A program made the position numbers and the translations under genes. Below are positions 56,163 through 64,000 of a DNA stretch of 64,000 bases, piece after piece (the first letter of the stretch is position 1; each line of letters starts with the position of its first letter). Source of the stretch: Bradyrhizobium sp. SSBR45G (GTDB taxonomy: Bacteria > Pseudomonadota > Alphaproteobacteria > Rhizobiales > Xanthobacteraceae). The DNA lies in assembly GCF_030159255.1 (NCBI RefSeq), contig NZ_BSCT01000005.1:248001-312000 (forward strand), read 5' to 3'. The notes below the pieces were generated by a model that saw only the letters and a list, made by a program, of their open reading frames with translations, did no database searches and was not told where the DNA came from.

Positions 56163-56862
56163 GCATGACCTTCGCGTGCGGCGCCGTCGCCAGCATCGCC
56201 GCGGCGTAGACCGCGATGGCAAGCGACAGCAGATGAAATAGCGTGAAGGGACCGATCACCGGCCCATAAGGCTTGAGGAATTCCCAGACGAACCGCTGCA
56301 GCCCGTAGACGAGCAGCGCGAGATAGAAGCCATTGGCGATGACGGTTTCGATCCGCCGGAACACGGCGACGATGTAGACGGCCGCAAAGGCGGCCATCGC
56401 AAGGCTCTCATAGAGCTGCACCGGATGCCGCGGAAGGCCGTCGCCGAAATCATGCCCCCAGGGCAAGGCCGTCGGCGTGCCATAGGTGAAATCGCCGAGG
56501 CCCGCCGCGTAGCAGCCGATGCGGCCGACGGCGATGCCGATTGCGAGCGGCAGCGCGAAGCGCGCGCCGGTGCGAAGAGCGATGCCGCGCCGCCATTTGT
56601 ACAGCTCGACCGCCACGATGCCGCCGGCGAGCGCGCCTTCGACCGAGCGCGCCAGTCCCGTCATGCCGGACAGCCAGAGATTGAGCGTCCCGGACAGGTA
56701 GGCGCCGAGGCCGGCGCCGAACAGGAGTGCAGCAATATAGGGCCATTCGGTGGACTGCTTCGGAAAGCTCACACCGGCCACGCGCGTGAGCCACCAGCCG
56801 GCCGTTCCTGCGCTCAGCCAGGCGGCGAGGTCGAAGATCGCGTGAAGAACGGCCCCGTCCAT
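56143..56862 (-). CDS. Lgt-like membrane protein lacking canonical catalytic residues
   Basis: A 239-residue protein with about seven membrane helices, related to prolipoprotein diacylglyceryl transferase. Shared: GRIGCY at 113-118 (GRIGNF in Lgt), RHPVQLYE at 145-152, and QRFVWEF at 189-195 with the Arg matching E. coli R239. Missing: the catalytic His of the HGG motif (here LAGG near 78-81) and the Asn of GRIGNF (Cys here). It is therefore unlikely to be the cell's Lgt. It overlaps the radical SAM gene by 20 bp and is probably its partner in lipid work. Confidence 0.85.
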   Translation of the reverse strand: MDGAVLHAIFDLAAWLSAGTAGWWLTRVAGVSFPKQSTEWPYIAALLFGAGLGAYLSGTLNLWLSGMTGLARSVEGALAGGIVAVELYKWRRGIALRTGARFALPLAIGIAVGRIGCYAAGLGDFTYGTPTALPWGHDFGDGLPRHPVQLYESLAMAAFAAVYIVAVFRRIETVIANGFYLALLVYGLQRFVWEFLKPYGPVIGPFTLFHLLSLAIAVYAAAMLATAPHAKVMHERAAA

Positions 56863-56943
56863 GGCTGATCCAGAACTTTCCCTCGTCCGGTTGCAGCCGG
56901 ACTATGGCAAGTTCCCGATGGCAATGGCAATGACGTGTTCGTA

Positions 56944-57717
56944 TCAGCCCGCCGCGGCCTGCTCGGTCGGGTAGACGCCGCGCAGCACCTCCTCGAAATG
57001 GGTCTTTACCGCCTCGTTGCACAGGCAGGAGCGCTGCTTCAGCGCATCGAAGTCGCGCACCATGAAGGCGCCGCGTCGCGTATCGAGAATGCCTTCGGCC
57101 CTGAATGTCTGGACGACACGGCTGACATAGCTGCGGCCAACGCCGAGCAAGGTGGCGAGCTGCTCATGGGTCAGCGGCACGACCGGCTCGCCATCGGTGC
57201 GGTCCATGGCGGCGACGATCCATTTCGCCGTGCGCTGCTCGATCGAATGGATGGCGTTGCATGCGGTCGACTGGAACATCTGCGCCAGCATGCAGTCGGC
57301 ATAGCGCGCGAACACGTTGCGCAGGGTCTTCGACTGCAGCTTGGCTGCGGCCAGCCGCGACAACGGCAACCGTGCGAACGGACCGCCGAACTTGACGACG
57401 ATGCGCGTATAGGCCGGCAGAAAGCCCTCGCTGACGATGCCGCCGACCGCGCCCTCGCGACCGACCAGGATGGCCTCGACGTCGCGGCCGTCCTCGTTCG
57501 GCACGAGATAGGAGGTCAGGGCCGGACCGCAGGGAAAATGCACCACCTGGACATCGTCGCCGGGGCTGTAGAGCAGGTCGTTCGATACCGCCTGATCCTC
57601 CGTCAGATAGGGCGAGATCAGCGCATAATCGGTCCCGCTCAGCCGCCGCAGCAGGTTGTTGCACGGCCGCTCGCGGGCAATCGGCGTGACGCCTAGGCTC
57701 AACATCATCGTCCCCAC
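56944..57717 (-). CDS. Crp/Fnr-family transcriptional regulator
   Basis: A 257-residue protein: N-terminal cyclic-nucleotide-binding-like beta barrel (about 20-140) and C-terminal winged HTH with LTHEQLATLLGVGRSYVSRVVQTF near residue 178. No Cys set of the Fnr iron-sulfur type at the N-terminus; CLC occurs near the C-terminus. It is 81 bp upstream of the Lgt-like gene on the same strand and may control or belong to that operon. A palindrome CTTGTG-TT-CACAAG precedes it. Confidence 0.9.
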   Translation of the reverse strand: MGTMMLSLGVTPIARERPCNNLLRRLSGTDYALISPYLTEDQAVSNDLLYSPGDDVQVVHFPCGPALTSYLVPNEDGRDVEAILVGREGAVGGIVSEGFLPAYTRIVVKFGGPFARLPLSRLAAAKLQSKTLRNVFARYADCMLAQMFQSTACNAIHSIEQRTAKWIVAAMDRTDGEPVVPLTHEQLATLLGVGRSYVSRVVQTFRAEGILDTRRGAFMVRDFDALKQRSCLCNEAVKTHFEEVLRGVYPTEQAAAG

Positions 57718-57744
57718 TGCAACGCATCTGCGTGATCGACGCGC

Positions 57745-57758
57745 CTTGTGTTCACAAG
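57745..57758. promoter_or_regulatory. Crp/Fnr-like palindrome upstream of the regulator
   Basis: CTTGTG-TT-CACAAG is a perfect palindrome with a 2-bp centre, 28 bp before the Crp-family start and about 110 bp before the divergent receiver gene. Its size and placement suggest an autoregulatory operator. Confidence 0.55.
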
Positions 57759-57869
57759 TGCACCGACACAGGAACTCTGGTATGTTGGGTTTGTTCCAGG
57801 AACCCGCCGGTGTGCTCGAGATGAGGCGCCGGCAGCGGGGCCGTCCTTCACCCTGGAACCCCGCAGATC

Positions 57870-58244
57870 ATGACAAGCTCGCAACCCCGCGTGCCCGAGC
57901 TCTTTCAGGACGTGCTCGTCGTCGAAGACGATCCGATCATCGCGCTCGGCCTCGAGGACACGATCGCAGATTTCGGCATCCCCACCATCAGGCTCGCCGC
58001 TGACGTCGCCAGCGCGCTCGCGATGATCGAGGAGCGCGCACCGGACTTCGCCTTGCTCGATGTCGGACTGGTCCGCGAGAAGAGCTTCGCCATCGCCGAG
58101 CGCCTGACTGCCCTCGGCATTCCCTTTGCCTTCTCGACCGGCTACGGCGCCGATCGCGTGCCGGCCGCATTCGCCGACCGGCCGCGGCTGCCGAAGCCGT
58201 GCCCGACGGATGCGCTGGAGGCGGTGCTGCGGCGGCAGGTCTAG
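57870..58244 (+). CDS. Stand-alone response-regulator receiver protein
   Basis: A 124-residue receiver domain with no output domain. Acidic pocket EDD near residue 19, phospho-acceptor Asp in LLDVGL (about 66), Thr/Ser in FSTGYG, Lys in LPKPC. This short type is common in rhizobia as a phosphate sink or diffusible regulator. No histidine kinase nearby. Confidence 0.9.
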   Translation: MTSSQPRVPELFQDVLVVEDDPIIALGLEDTIADFGIPTIRLAADVASALAMIEERAPDFALLDVGLVREKSFAIAERLTALGIPFAFSTGYGADRVPAAFADRPRLPKPCPTDALEAVLRRQV

Positions 58245-58266
58245 CGGCCGCCGCAGCGACGCTGGC

Positions 58267-59838
58267 TCAAGCCAGCTTCGGGTCGAGCGTCGTCGACCAC
58301 AGCGCGACGTCGGCGCGGTCGCGCAGGGTCACGGTCATCTGGCCGCTCGCACCATCGATCTTGACGTGGCCGAAGAACTGCATGCCGGCCGATGGCGGCA
58401 GGTTCTGCTTGTCGAGGCCGGGCGCCTTGATGAAGCGCACCTCGGGGCCGAACGTGTTGTCGAGCTCGTTCGGACCGAACGTGCCGGCATGCAGCGGACC
58501 GGAGACGAACTCCCAGAACGGCTCGAAATCCTGGAACTGCGCCTTGTTCGGATCATAATAGTGAGCCGCGGCGTAGTGCACGTCCGCGGTCAGCCACACG
58601 GTGTTCTGGATCGGCGCCGTCTTGATGAAGCGCAGGATCTCGGCAATCTCGAGCTCGCGGCCGCGCGCCGGACCGTCGCCCTGCGCGATCGCTTCCGAAC
58701 CCTTCCTGTTGGCCGCATCATCATAGACGATCAGGCTGAGCGGCATGTCGGAGGCGATCACCTTCCAGGTCGCGCGCGAGTTCAGCAGCGCCTGCTTGAG
58801 CCAGCGCATCTGCTCCGGCCCGATGAAGTAGGACGACGGACCATATTTGTCCTCGAGATTGGCGCCGTTGGCGCCGCGATAGCTGCGCTCGTCGAGCACG
58901 AACACGTCGAGATGCGGGCCGTAATTGATGGTGCGATAGACCCGGCCCGGCTCAACGATGCTCTCGCGCATCGGATACATCTCGTGGAAGGCGCGCGCCG
59001 CACGGGCCGCGAGCAGCTGAATGTTGCGCTCCTTGTAGGCCGCCGGCAGCTCCTTGGAGGCCGACCAGTTGTTGGTCACCTCGTGATCGTCCCACTGCAC
59101 GAAGATCGGCACCTCGGCATTGAAGGCGCGAACGTTCTCGTCGAGGAAATTGTACTTGTGAGCGGCGCGGAATTCGTCGAGCGTCTCGGCGACCTTCGCC
59201 TTCTCCTCGACCGTGAGGTTCTTCCACACCTTGTTGTCCGGCAGCTTCACCTCGGACTTGATCGGGCCGTCGGCATAGATGGTGTCGCCGGAGTGCAGGA
59301 AGAAATCCGGACGATGCTTCTTCATGGTGGCGAAGGTGAACATGCCGCCGTCGTCGGGATTGATGCCCCAGCCCTGCCCGGCGACGTCGCCGCCCCACAC
59401 GAACGAGACATCGCGCTTGTTGCCGGGCGCCGTGCGGAAGCGGCCGACCACCGGCTCGCTCTCGGCCGCCGTAAAGGCGAGATCGCGGAATTTGACGCGG
59501 TAGAAGATGTCCTGACCGCTCGGCAGATCGTCCAGCAGCATCTTGGCCGTGAAGTCGCTTTCGGGCAGCGCGGCAATCGGCGGCAGGCGGCGCGCGTCCT
59601 TGAACGATTCGGTGGTGGCGACCTCGACCATCATCTGCGACGGCCGGTCGGCGCGCGCCCACACCACGCCGCCGTCCATGCCGACATCACCGGACTGCAC
59701 GCCATGGGTGATCTGCGGCCGGTCGGCGGCGCGGCTCAGCCGGGGCATCGAAAGCGTCGCGACGCCCGCGGCGGCGGTCGAGAGGAAGCGGCGGCGGGAC
59801 AGAACGGGCGGCTGCGGTCGGGCGATGCGAAGCGTCAT
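58267..59838 (-). CDS. phoD: Tat-exported PhoD-family alkaline phosphatase
   Basis: A 523-residue protein. Tat signal SRRRFLSTAAAG (residues 14-25), then a PhoD N-terminal domain and a metallophosphatase core with GGDVAGQGWG (WGGD), HSGDTIYADG, WDDHEVTNNW (residues with metal-binding Asp/His) and TADVHYAAA. It hydrolyses phosphate esters in the periplasm using iron/calcium in characterised members. No pho box was identified. Confidence 0.94.
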   Translation of the reverse strand: MTLRIARPQPPVLSRRRFLSTAAAGVATLSMPRLSRAADRPQITHGVQSGDVGMDGGVVWARADRPSQMMVEVATTESFKDARRLPPIAALPESDFTAKMLLDDLPSGQDIFYRVKFRDLAFTAAESEPVVGRFRTAPGNKRDVSFVWGGDVAGQGWGINPDDGGMFTFATMKKHRPDFFLHSGDTIYADGPIKSEVKLPDNKVWKNLTVEEKAKVAETLDEFRAAHKYNFLDENVRAFNAEVPIFVQWDDHEVTNNWSASKELPAAYKERNIQLLAARAARAFHEMYPMRESIVEPGRVYRTINYGPHLDVFVLDERSYRGANGANLEDKYGPSSYFIGPEQMRWLKQALLNSRATWKVIASDMPLSLIVYDDAANRKGSEAIAQGDGPARGRELEIAEILRFIKTAPIQNTVWLTADVHYAAAHYYDPNKAQFQDFEPFWEFVSGPLHAGTFGPNELDNTFGPEVRFIKAPGLDKQNLPPSAGMQFFGHVKIDGASGQMTVTLRDRADVALWSTTLDPKLA

Positions 59839-59976
59839 AGGGGTCTCCTGGTGATGGCGCGCGCGAGACCGGGCGCACCAAGGCAGGGCAGACCTAGAAA
59901 AGATTGATGACGCTGGAATTACAGGACTGTCCCCGGACGAGACGGGACGGGACCGTCGGTCCGCCGCGAGATCGGC

Positions 59977-61464
59977 TCAGGTGCCGGCGGCCCGCAGCTG
60001 CGCGCTGGTGCGCTGCAGGTTGGCGGGCATGCTCATCAGGATCAGCTTGCGATCGGCGACCGCATTATGGAACTGCTCGAGCGCAATATTAAAGGCGGTC
60101 AGGGCGGCGTGCTCGATCGCACCGTCCTCGAAACAGGTCAGCGTGTTGCGCAGGATCTCATCGGCCTCGGCCTGGAGCTGGTCGAGCTCCTCCGTCGAGT
60201 CGCTCTTGCGCGCGAGCGGTATCATCTCCAGCAGCCGGTCCCGCAGCGAGGTGTTGATGGTGCGTTCGTCGCGCTTGAGGTAGCCGGCAAACCAGGCGCC
60301 CGCCGAGCCCATCGCCGACAGCGCCATCAGCCCCCACCAGATGTAGTCGCTGTAGCGATCGAGGAAGGTCTTCTCCTCGCCGTCGACGAAGGCGGCCGCT
60401 CCGGGATGGGCAGGAATGGCCGCATCCTTGTCGGTATCGGGCGTCTCGATCTTGGCCGCCAGCGGGAATTCCGAGAGCAGCTGCTGGCGCACCGAGAACA
60501 GCTGGTGCGTGAACGCCGACACCGTCGAATCGGCGAGGCCTTTGCGCGCCACGATGTGGTGGTTGAAGCTGATCGTCTTCACCTCGTCCTCGGGACGGTC
60601 GGGCGAACCGCCGAATGCGCCGGCCGGAATCTCGGCGGCCTCATATTCGGGATGGTTCTGCGCGATGGCTTCGGCCGAATCGATCGCAAGGAAGGTCGGC
60701 ACGCCGCCATCCTTGGTGGCGGCTGCGATCGCATCCGCGGTGATCTTGCTGTTGACCGGCCCGGCCGCAAGATAGACGTCGGCCTTCTGGCTGCGAACGG
60801 CTTCCGCCGCCTCGGTGATCGGAAACTGGATGATCTCGACCTTGCCGGCATCCACGCCATACTGGTGCAAGATTACCTTGAGCAGGTTGACGTTGGCCGG
60901 GGTGCGGCCGATGACGCCAACCTTGTGGCCCGCGAGCTGGGAGATCTTGGTGATCTTGGCGGCGCCCTTGCGGCCCTTGCCCTTGGCGGCCGGCGGCACC
61001 CAGAGGACGGCGACGTTCTTGCGCAGGGTGGCGACGGCCTGTGCGTTCTTCGGCACCTCGAGGTCGCCACGCACGATCGCAAGGTCGACCTTGCCCGCGG
61101 CCAACGCCTGAGCACTCTCACCGGCCCCCTCGGTCGAGACCGGCCGCAGCCTGACATAGGCGTGGGATTGCGAAAAGGCCTGGGTCAGAGCCTGAACGAC
61201 CTTCAGATCGTCGCTGTTGGGAGGACCGACGGCAATCTTCAGCACCACCGGACGCATGGCAAAATAATAGGCACCCGTCAGCGCGCCGACGATCGCAAGG
61301 ATCCCGGCGATGACGATGAACACGGCAGGGCGCATCTGCGAGCGCTGCGCTGGCGTGGTCTGGGGCTCTGCCAGGTCTGGTCCTCCGGTGATCCGTTCGC
61401 CAGGACGCGGCGCCACGCGCAGCTCCGTCCGGGCTGGTCCCTCGCTAGGCCGAAAGTGTAGCAA
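59977..61464 (-). CDS. TAXI-family binding protein anchored at both ends, with cytoplasmic tail
   Basis: Up to 495 residues. A membrane helix (about 47-69) is followed by a TAXI-type solute-binding domain (about 72-350: LKIAVGPPNSDD, GRTPANVNLLK, FNHHIVARKGL), a second membrane helix (374-396, YIWWGLMALS...), and a helical tail of about 100 residues in the cytoplasm. No TRAP permease genes are nearby. The start is a TTG here; the Met at residue 44 is an alternative. The layout resembles a receptor more than a transporter subunit. Confidence 0.83.
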   Translation of the reverse strand: MLHFRPSEGPARTELRVAPRPGERITGGPDLAEPQTTPAQRSQMRPAVFIVIAGILAIVGALTGAYYFAMRPVVLKIAVGPPNSDDLKVVQALTQAFSQSHAYVRLRPVSTEGAGESAQALAAGKVDLAIVRGDLEVPKNAQAVATLRKNVAVLWVPPAAKGKGRKGAAKITKISQLAGHKVGVIGRTPANVNLLKVILHQYGVDAGKVEIIQFPITEAAEAVRSQKADVYLAAGPVNSKITADAIAAATKDGGVPTFLAIDSAEAIAQNHPEYEAAEIPAGAFGGSPDRPEDEVKTISFNHHIVARKGLADSTVSAFTHQLFSVRQQLLSEFPLAAKIETPDTDKDAAIPAHPGAAAFVDGEEKTFLDRYSDYIWWGLMALSAMGSAGAWFAGYLKRDERTINTSLRDRLLEMIPLARKSDSTEELDQLQAEADEILRNTLTCFEDGAIEHAALTAFNIALEQFHNAVADRKLILMSMPANLQRTSAQLRAAGT

Positions 61465-61696
61465 ATTTATTTTCGCTCCGGGGTGACATCTGCGTCATGG
61501 TTACCGGGGCCCGAGTAGGCGACGAACCGAGCGGTTCCGTGACCCTGTGGCGTCAATTCCGGCGCAAGGCACTGATCTCCGTGCCGTTTCTGCTAGAGTG
61601 GCGAGGCGGCCGGAGCGGTTGGCCGGACGCCGGCCCCGCAATGGCCGGAAGCCGGGGCTGACCTCATTCCCCGGCGCGATGAATGGGAGGTTGAAA

Positions 61697-61999
61697 ATGG
61701 TGGAGCTACTCTCGGCCGCGGCACGCGCCAACGCCCTGCAGGCCCTGGCCGGCTGGTCCGAGCTCGACGGACGCGACGCGATCACCCGCACCTTCACCTT
61801 CCGTGACTTCAACGAAGCGTTCGGCTTCATGACACGGGTCGCGCTGGTGGCCGAGAAGCGCGACCATCATCCGGAGTGGCGCAACGTCTACCGCACCGTG
61901 GAGGTCGTGCTGGCCACCCACGACGCGGGCGGCGTGACCGCGCTCGACGTCGAGCTCGCCAAGACGATGAATGCGATCGCAGCCGCGATCGGCGGCTGA
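61697..61999 (+). CDS. phhB: 4a-hydroxytetrahydrobiopterin dehydratase (pterin carbinolamine dehydratase)
   Basis: A 100-residue PCD/DCoH protein. Motifs [27 protein letters not shown] fit the family, with the EKRDHHPEW catalytic histidines at about 55-63. The Met at 61697 is the family start, with GGGAGG ahead; the frame is open upstream to 61547. It recycles the pterin cofactor of aromatic amino-acid hydroxylases. No phhA gene is in the window. Confidence 0.94.
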   Translation: MVELLSAAARANALQALAGWSELDGRDAITRTFTFRDFNEAFGFMTRVALVAEKRDHHPEWRNVYRTVEVVLATHDAGGVTALDVELAKTMNAIAAAIGG

Positions 62000-62195
62000 C
62001 AGCTCCGGGCGTCCCGCGCATCCGCGGGCGTCGCTATTGGTCGCGTTCCACTGGAGCGAGCCACCGCGCGGGACGTCTGCAGGCTGCTGTCCGAACCGGC
62101 GGCGTCTGTTTCACGCAACCGTCTTGCGGCACAGGGCGCGGTCCCCACATGACGCATGTCCGCCCAAGGCGCGTTCGCGAACCGGGAGATCACAG

Positions 62196-62612
62196 ATGGC
62201 CTCGGATACGACCGATTACAGCGTCGGCTTCGAGCCGGCCGATCGGCTGGCGCGGGATCGCGACGGCGTCCGCCGCCGTTTCTGGATCAAGCTCAAGCAG
62301 GTCTTGGCCCGGATTCCGTTCGCCGAGGACCTGCTGGCCGCCTATTACTGCGCGTTCGACCGGGAGACGCCGCGGCATGTGCAGGTCGCCCTGCTCGGCG
62401 CCCTCGCCTATTTCATCCTGCCGTTCGATCTGCTGCCCGACGTGATGCCGGTTCTCGGCTTCACTGATGACGCCGCAGTGCTGGCCACCGCCATCCGGAT
62501 GGTGGCCTCGCATATCACGCCGGACCATCGTGCCGCGGCACGCGCGGCCCTGGCGCGGCTCGAGGGCGCCAAGGATTTGGATCTGGAGACGGACGGCGCG
62601 AACGCCGGGTGA
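62196..62612 (+). CDS. YkvA-like (DUF1232) protein
   Basis: A 138-residue protein with a DUF1232 domain: VQVALLGALAYFILPFDLLPDVMP (about residues 62-85) is the signature, followed by FTDDAAVLATAI. It has one to two hydrophobic segments, so it is likely an inner-membrane protein. Function unknown; sometimes linked to cell-envelope or division genes. It ends before a strong bidirectional terminator. Confidence 0.9.
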   Translation: MASDTTDYSVGFEPADRLARDRDGVRRRFWIKLKQVLARIPFAEDLLAAYYCAFDRETPRHVQVALLGALAYFILPFDLLPDVMPVLGFTDDAAVLATAIRMVASHITPDHRAAARAALARLEGAKDLDLETDGANAG

Positions 62613-62676
62613 CCGCAGCCAAGCCTGCGCAGGTGATCCGGCCCGCACTGGGCTCCCGATCCGCAGGACGACAAAC

Positions 62677-62705
62677 AAAAAGCCCCGCGGAGCGGGGCTT
62701 TTTTT
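62677..62705. terminator. Bidirectional rho-independent terminator
   Basis: AGCCCCGC-GGA-GCGGGGCT preceded by AAAAA and followed by TTTTTT, between convergent genes (YkvA-like on plus, TAXI protein on minus). Strong in both directions. Confidence 0.9.
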
Positions 62706-62738
62706 CGTTGAGCCGCCCGACCGTCGGTGGTCCGGTTT

Positions 62739-63914
62739 TCAGCGCTGCGGCCGCGCCTGGGCGCGGGCGCTACCGGTCTTCTCGGCCTCCCAGGCCTGGT
62801 ACTGCTTGAACAATGCTTCCCGATCCGCCTCGGTCGGCAACGCCTTGCCGGTATTGCTCTGCTTGAGGAAGTCGTCGAAGCGATCGCGCTGCGTGCCTTC
62901 CATCGCATGGGCCTCCAGCCATTTGCTGGCGGACGGCAGCCGCTGCCAGCCGGCGAGCGGCGCCGACAGCGAGACCTCCTTCCACTTCGGATGGAAGGGC
63001 GGGTTCTGGAACGCCGGGAACTTGGTGAAGAAGGCATCCACGAAGGTGGCGAGCTTGCGATAGCGATCCGTGTTCGGCGCCCAATTATACGCGGCAAGCA
63101 CCGCCGGCACCGCGATCGTATCGACCTTCTCGCCTTCCGCGATCAGGTTCGGATAGTCCTTGGCGGTCAGCGTCGCCGGCAGATAGTCGGTCTGCAGCGG
63201 ACGGTCGTAGTCGACATTGACGAGGTGGAAGCGGCCGTCGTTCACGAAGTTGCTGACCGACTTGTAGGGCTTGCCGCCGACGACGATGACGGCGTCGAGC
63301 TCACCCCGCTTCAGCTTCTCCATCGCGATGCGCTGCTCGATATAGAGGAAGTTCGCTCGCAGGCCGAGCCGCTCGAACACCGTCAACGCGGTGACGAAGG
63401 TGCCGCCGTTCGGCAGGTCGACGCTGACGCGGCGGCCTTCGAGGTCGCGCAGGTTGCGCACGGCGCGCGGCGCAATGACCTGCATCTCTTCATTGTACAG
63501 CTTGGTGACGTAGGTGAACTGCTTCTTGATGTCCTTGGCGAAGCCCTTGCGCTCCAGATAGTCGAGCGTGTCGGCGCGGACGACGCCGAGATCGACGCCC
63601 TGCAGGAACAGGATGTCGGCGACGCTCTGCACCGAGCCGCGGCCGACGATCGGCAGCACGCGCAGGCTGTTGCCGTCATCGAGCAGCGAGGCAAGGTCCG
63701 CTCCGAACTGCACATAGGTGCCGCCGATGGTGCCCGTGATCAGCGTGACCGTGTTGGCGTTGAGCGCCTGCTTGGTCTGCACCGAGCCGAACTGGAAGAT
63801 CGCCTTCAGGCTGTCGCTGACCTTGGCCGGGTCGAACTCACTCTCCTCGGCGTGGGCAGCAAAACCGCACGCAATCATCATGGCGGCAACGGCCGCTCCA
63901 ATCAAACGTCGCAT
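62739..63914 (-). CDS. TAXI-family periplasmic solute-binding protein
   Basis: A 391-residue TAXI protein with a signal peptide (cleavage after AHA, about residue 21). It has the family elements TVTLITGTIGGTYVQFGADLA near residue 55, DLGVVRADTL and GVD-type segments. The start at 63914 opens the signal peptide; the frame extends 8 codons more. It lacks membrane helices beyond the signal. Like the TAXI protein at 59977-61464, it has no TRAP permease gene nearby. Confidence 0.88.
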   Translation of the reverse strand: MRRLIGAAVAAMMIACGFAAHAEESEFDPAKVSDSLKAIFQFGSVQTKQALNANTVTLITGTIGGTYVQFGADLASLLDDGNSLRVLPIVGRGSVQSVADILFLQGVDLGVVRADTLDYLERKGFAKDIKKQFTYVTKLYNEEMQVIAPRAVRNLRDLEGRRVSVDLPNGGTFVTALTVFERLGLRANFLYIEQRIAMEKLKRGELDAVIVVGGKPYKSVSNFVNDGRFHLVNVDYDRPLQTDYLPATLTAKDYPNLIAEGEKVDTIAVPAVLAAYNWAPNTDRYRKLATFVDAFFTKFPAFQNPPFHPKWKEVSLSAPLAGWQRLPSASKWLEAHAMEGTQRDRFDDFLKQSNTGKALPTEADREALFKQYQAWEAEKTGSARAQARPQR

Positions 63915-64000
63915 GTGTCCCCTCGATTGAGCTGGCACATGATCGCGGGCCGAAACGCGCGCAGCGCCAGATTGTCCCCGGCGTTGCCCATGACCGACAC

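Overview
The window is a chromosomal segment from an alphaproteobacterium of the Bradyrhizobium/Rhodopseudomonas group (Nitrobacteraceae). Evidence for this placement: high GC with strong G/C third-position bias, two adjacent glnK-amtB units, a hemD / mitofilin-like / HemY-domain cluster beside tsaD and gpsA, CtrA-type TTAA-N7-TTAAC boxes, and several families of palindromic intergenic repeats of the kind scattered through Bradyrhizobium genomes. This placement rests on recognition of families and gene order; no database search was run. Most of the window is ordinary core genome. Two stretches are accessory or unusual: a small tRNA-Thr-linked island (about 21.3-23.5 kb) and a lipid-related radical SAM operon (about 53.1-56.9 kb).

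Layout. 0-7.4 kb: end of a Lon-substrate-domain protein, an iron permease with its cupredoxin, a TetR regulator with a divergent membrane protein, Trm112-like protein plus hydrolase, a UbiH-type hydroxylase, acyl-CoA thioesterase TesB and a GYF-domain membrane protein. 7.5-11.6 kb: two tandem PII-ammonium transporter pairs; the second has a sigma54-like promoter and two NtrC-like dyads. 11.6-12.5 kb: repeat-filled spacer. 12.5-21.1 kb: dodecin, EVE protein, a secreted esterase, gpsA, tsaD, and the hemD-mitofilin-HemY operon. 21.2-23.5 kb: tRNA-Thr(CGT), a palindromic element abutting its CCA end, a 390-bp dispersed repeat, an orphan phage tail-collar gene and a 16-bp copy of the tRNA 3' end, which together look like a decayed integrated island.

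23.9-32.9 kb: a membrane GGDEF/EAL protein followed by a lone amino-acid binding protein, a TPR-GSCFA protein, a polysaccharide deacetylase and several small exported proteins, including two with Cys-rich repeats. 33-40.4 kb: an MFS exporter, a Tat-type hydrolase, a cytochrome P450, TerB, an SDR and a glutamine amidotransferase-like protein. 40.5-43.8 kb: tRNA-Ala(CGC) with the same palindromic element at its 3' end, yggT-yggU-folD, inorganic pyrophosphatase and a GNAT. 44-47.2 kb: a four-gene redox/membrane operon (hydrolase, DUF2269, SDR-DoxX fusion, DCC thiol protein). 47.3-52.9 kb: YeiH exporter with LysR regulator behind a large nested dyad, an amine oxidase, and TypA/BipA.

53.1-57.7 kb (all minus strand): Crp-family regulator, an Lgt-like membrane protein lacking canonical catalytic residues, a radical SAM protein of the tetraether-synthase (Tes) type, and four small membrane proteins sharing a repeated two-helix module. 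This cluster is the best candidate for an undescribed system, probably acting on membrane lipids. 57.9-64 kb: a stand-alone receiver protein, Tat-exported PhoD phosphatase, two TAXI-type binding proteins with no TRAP permease nearby (one membrane-anchored at both ends with a cytoplasmic tail), pterin carbinolamine dehydratase and a YkvA-like protein.
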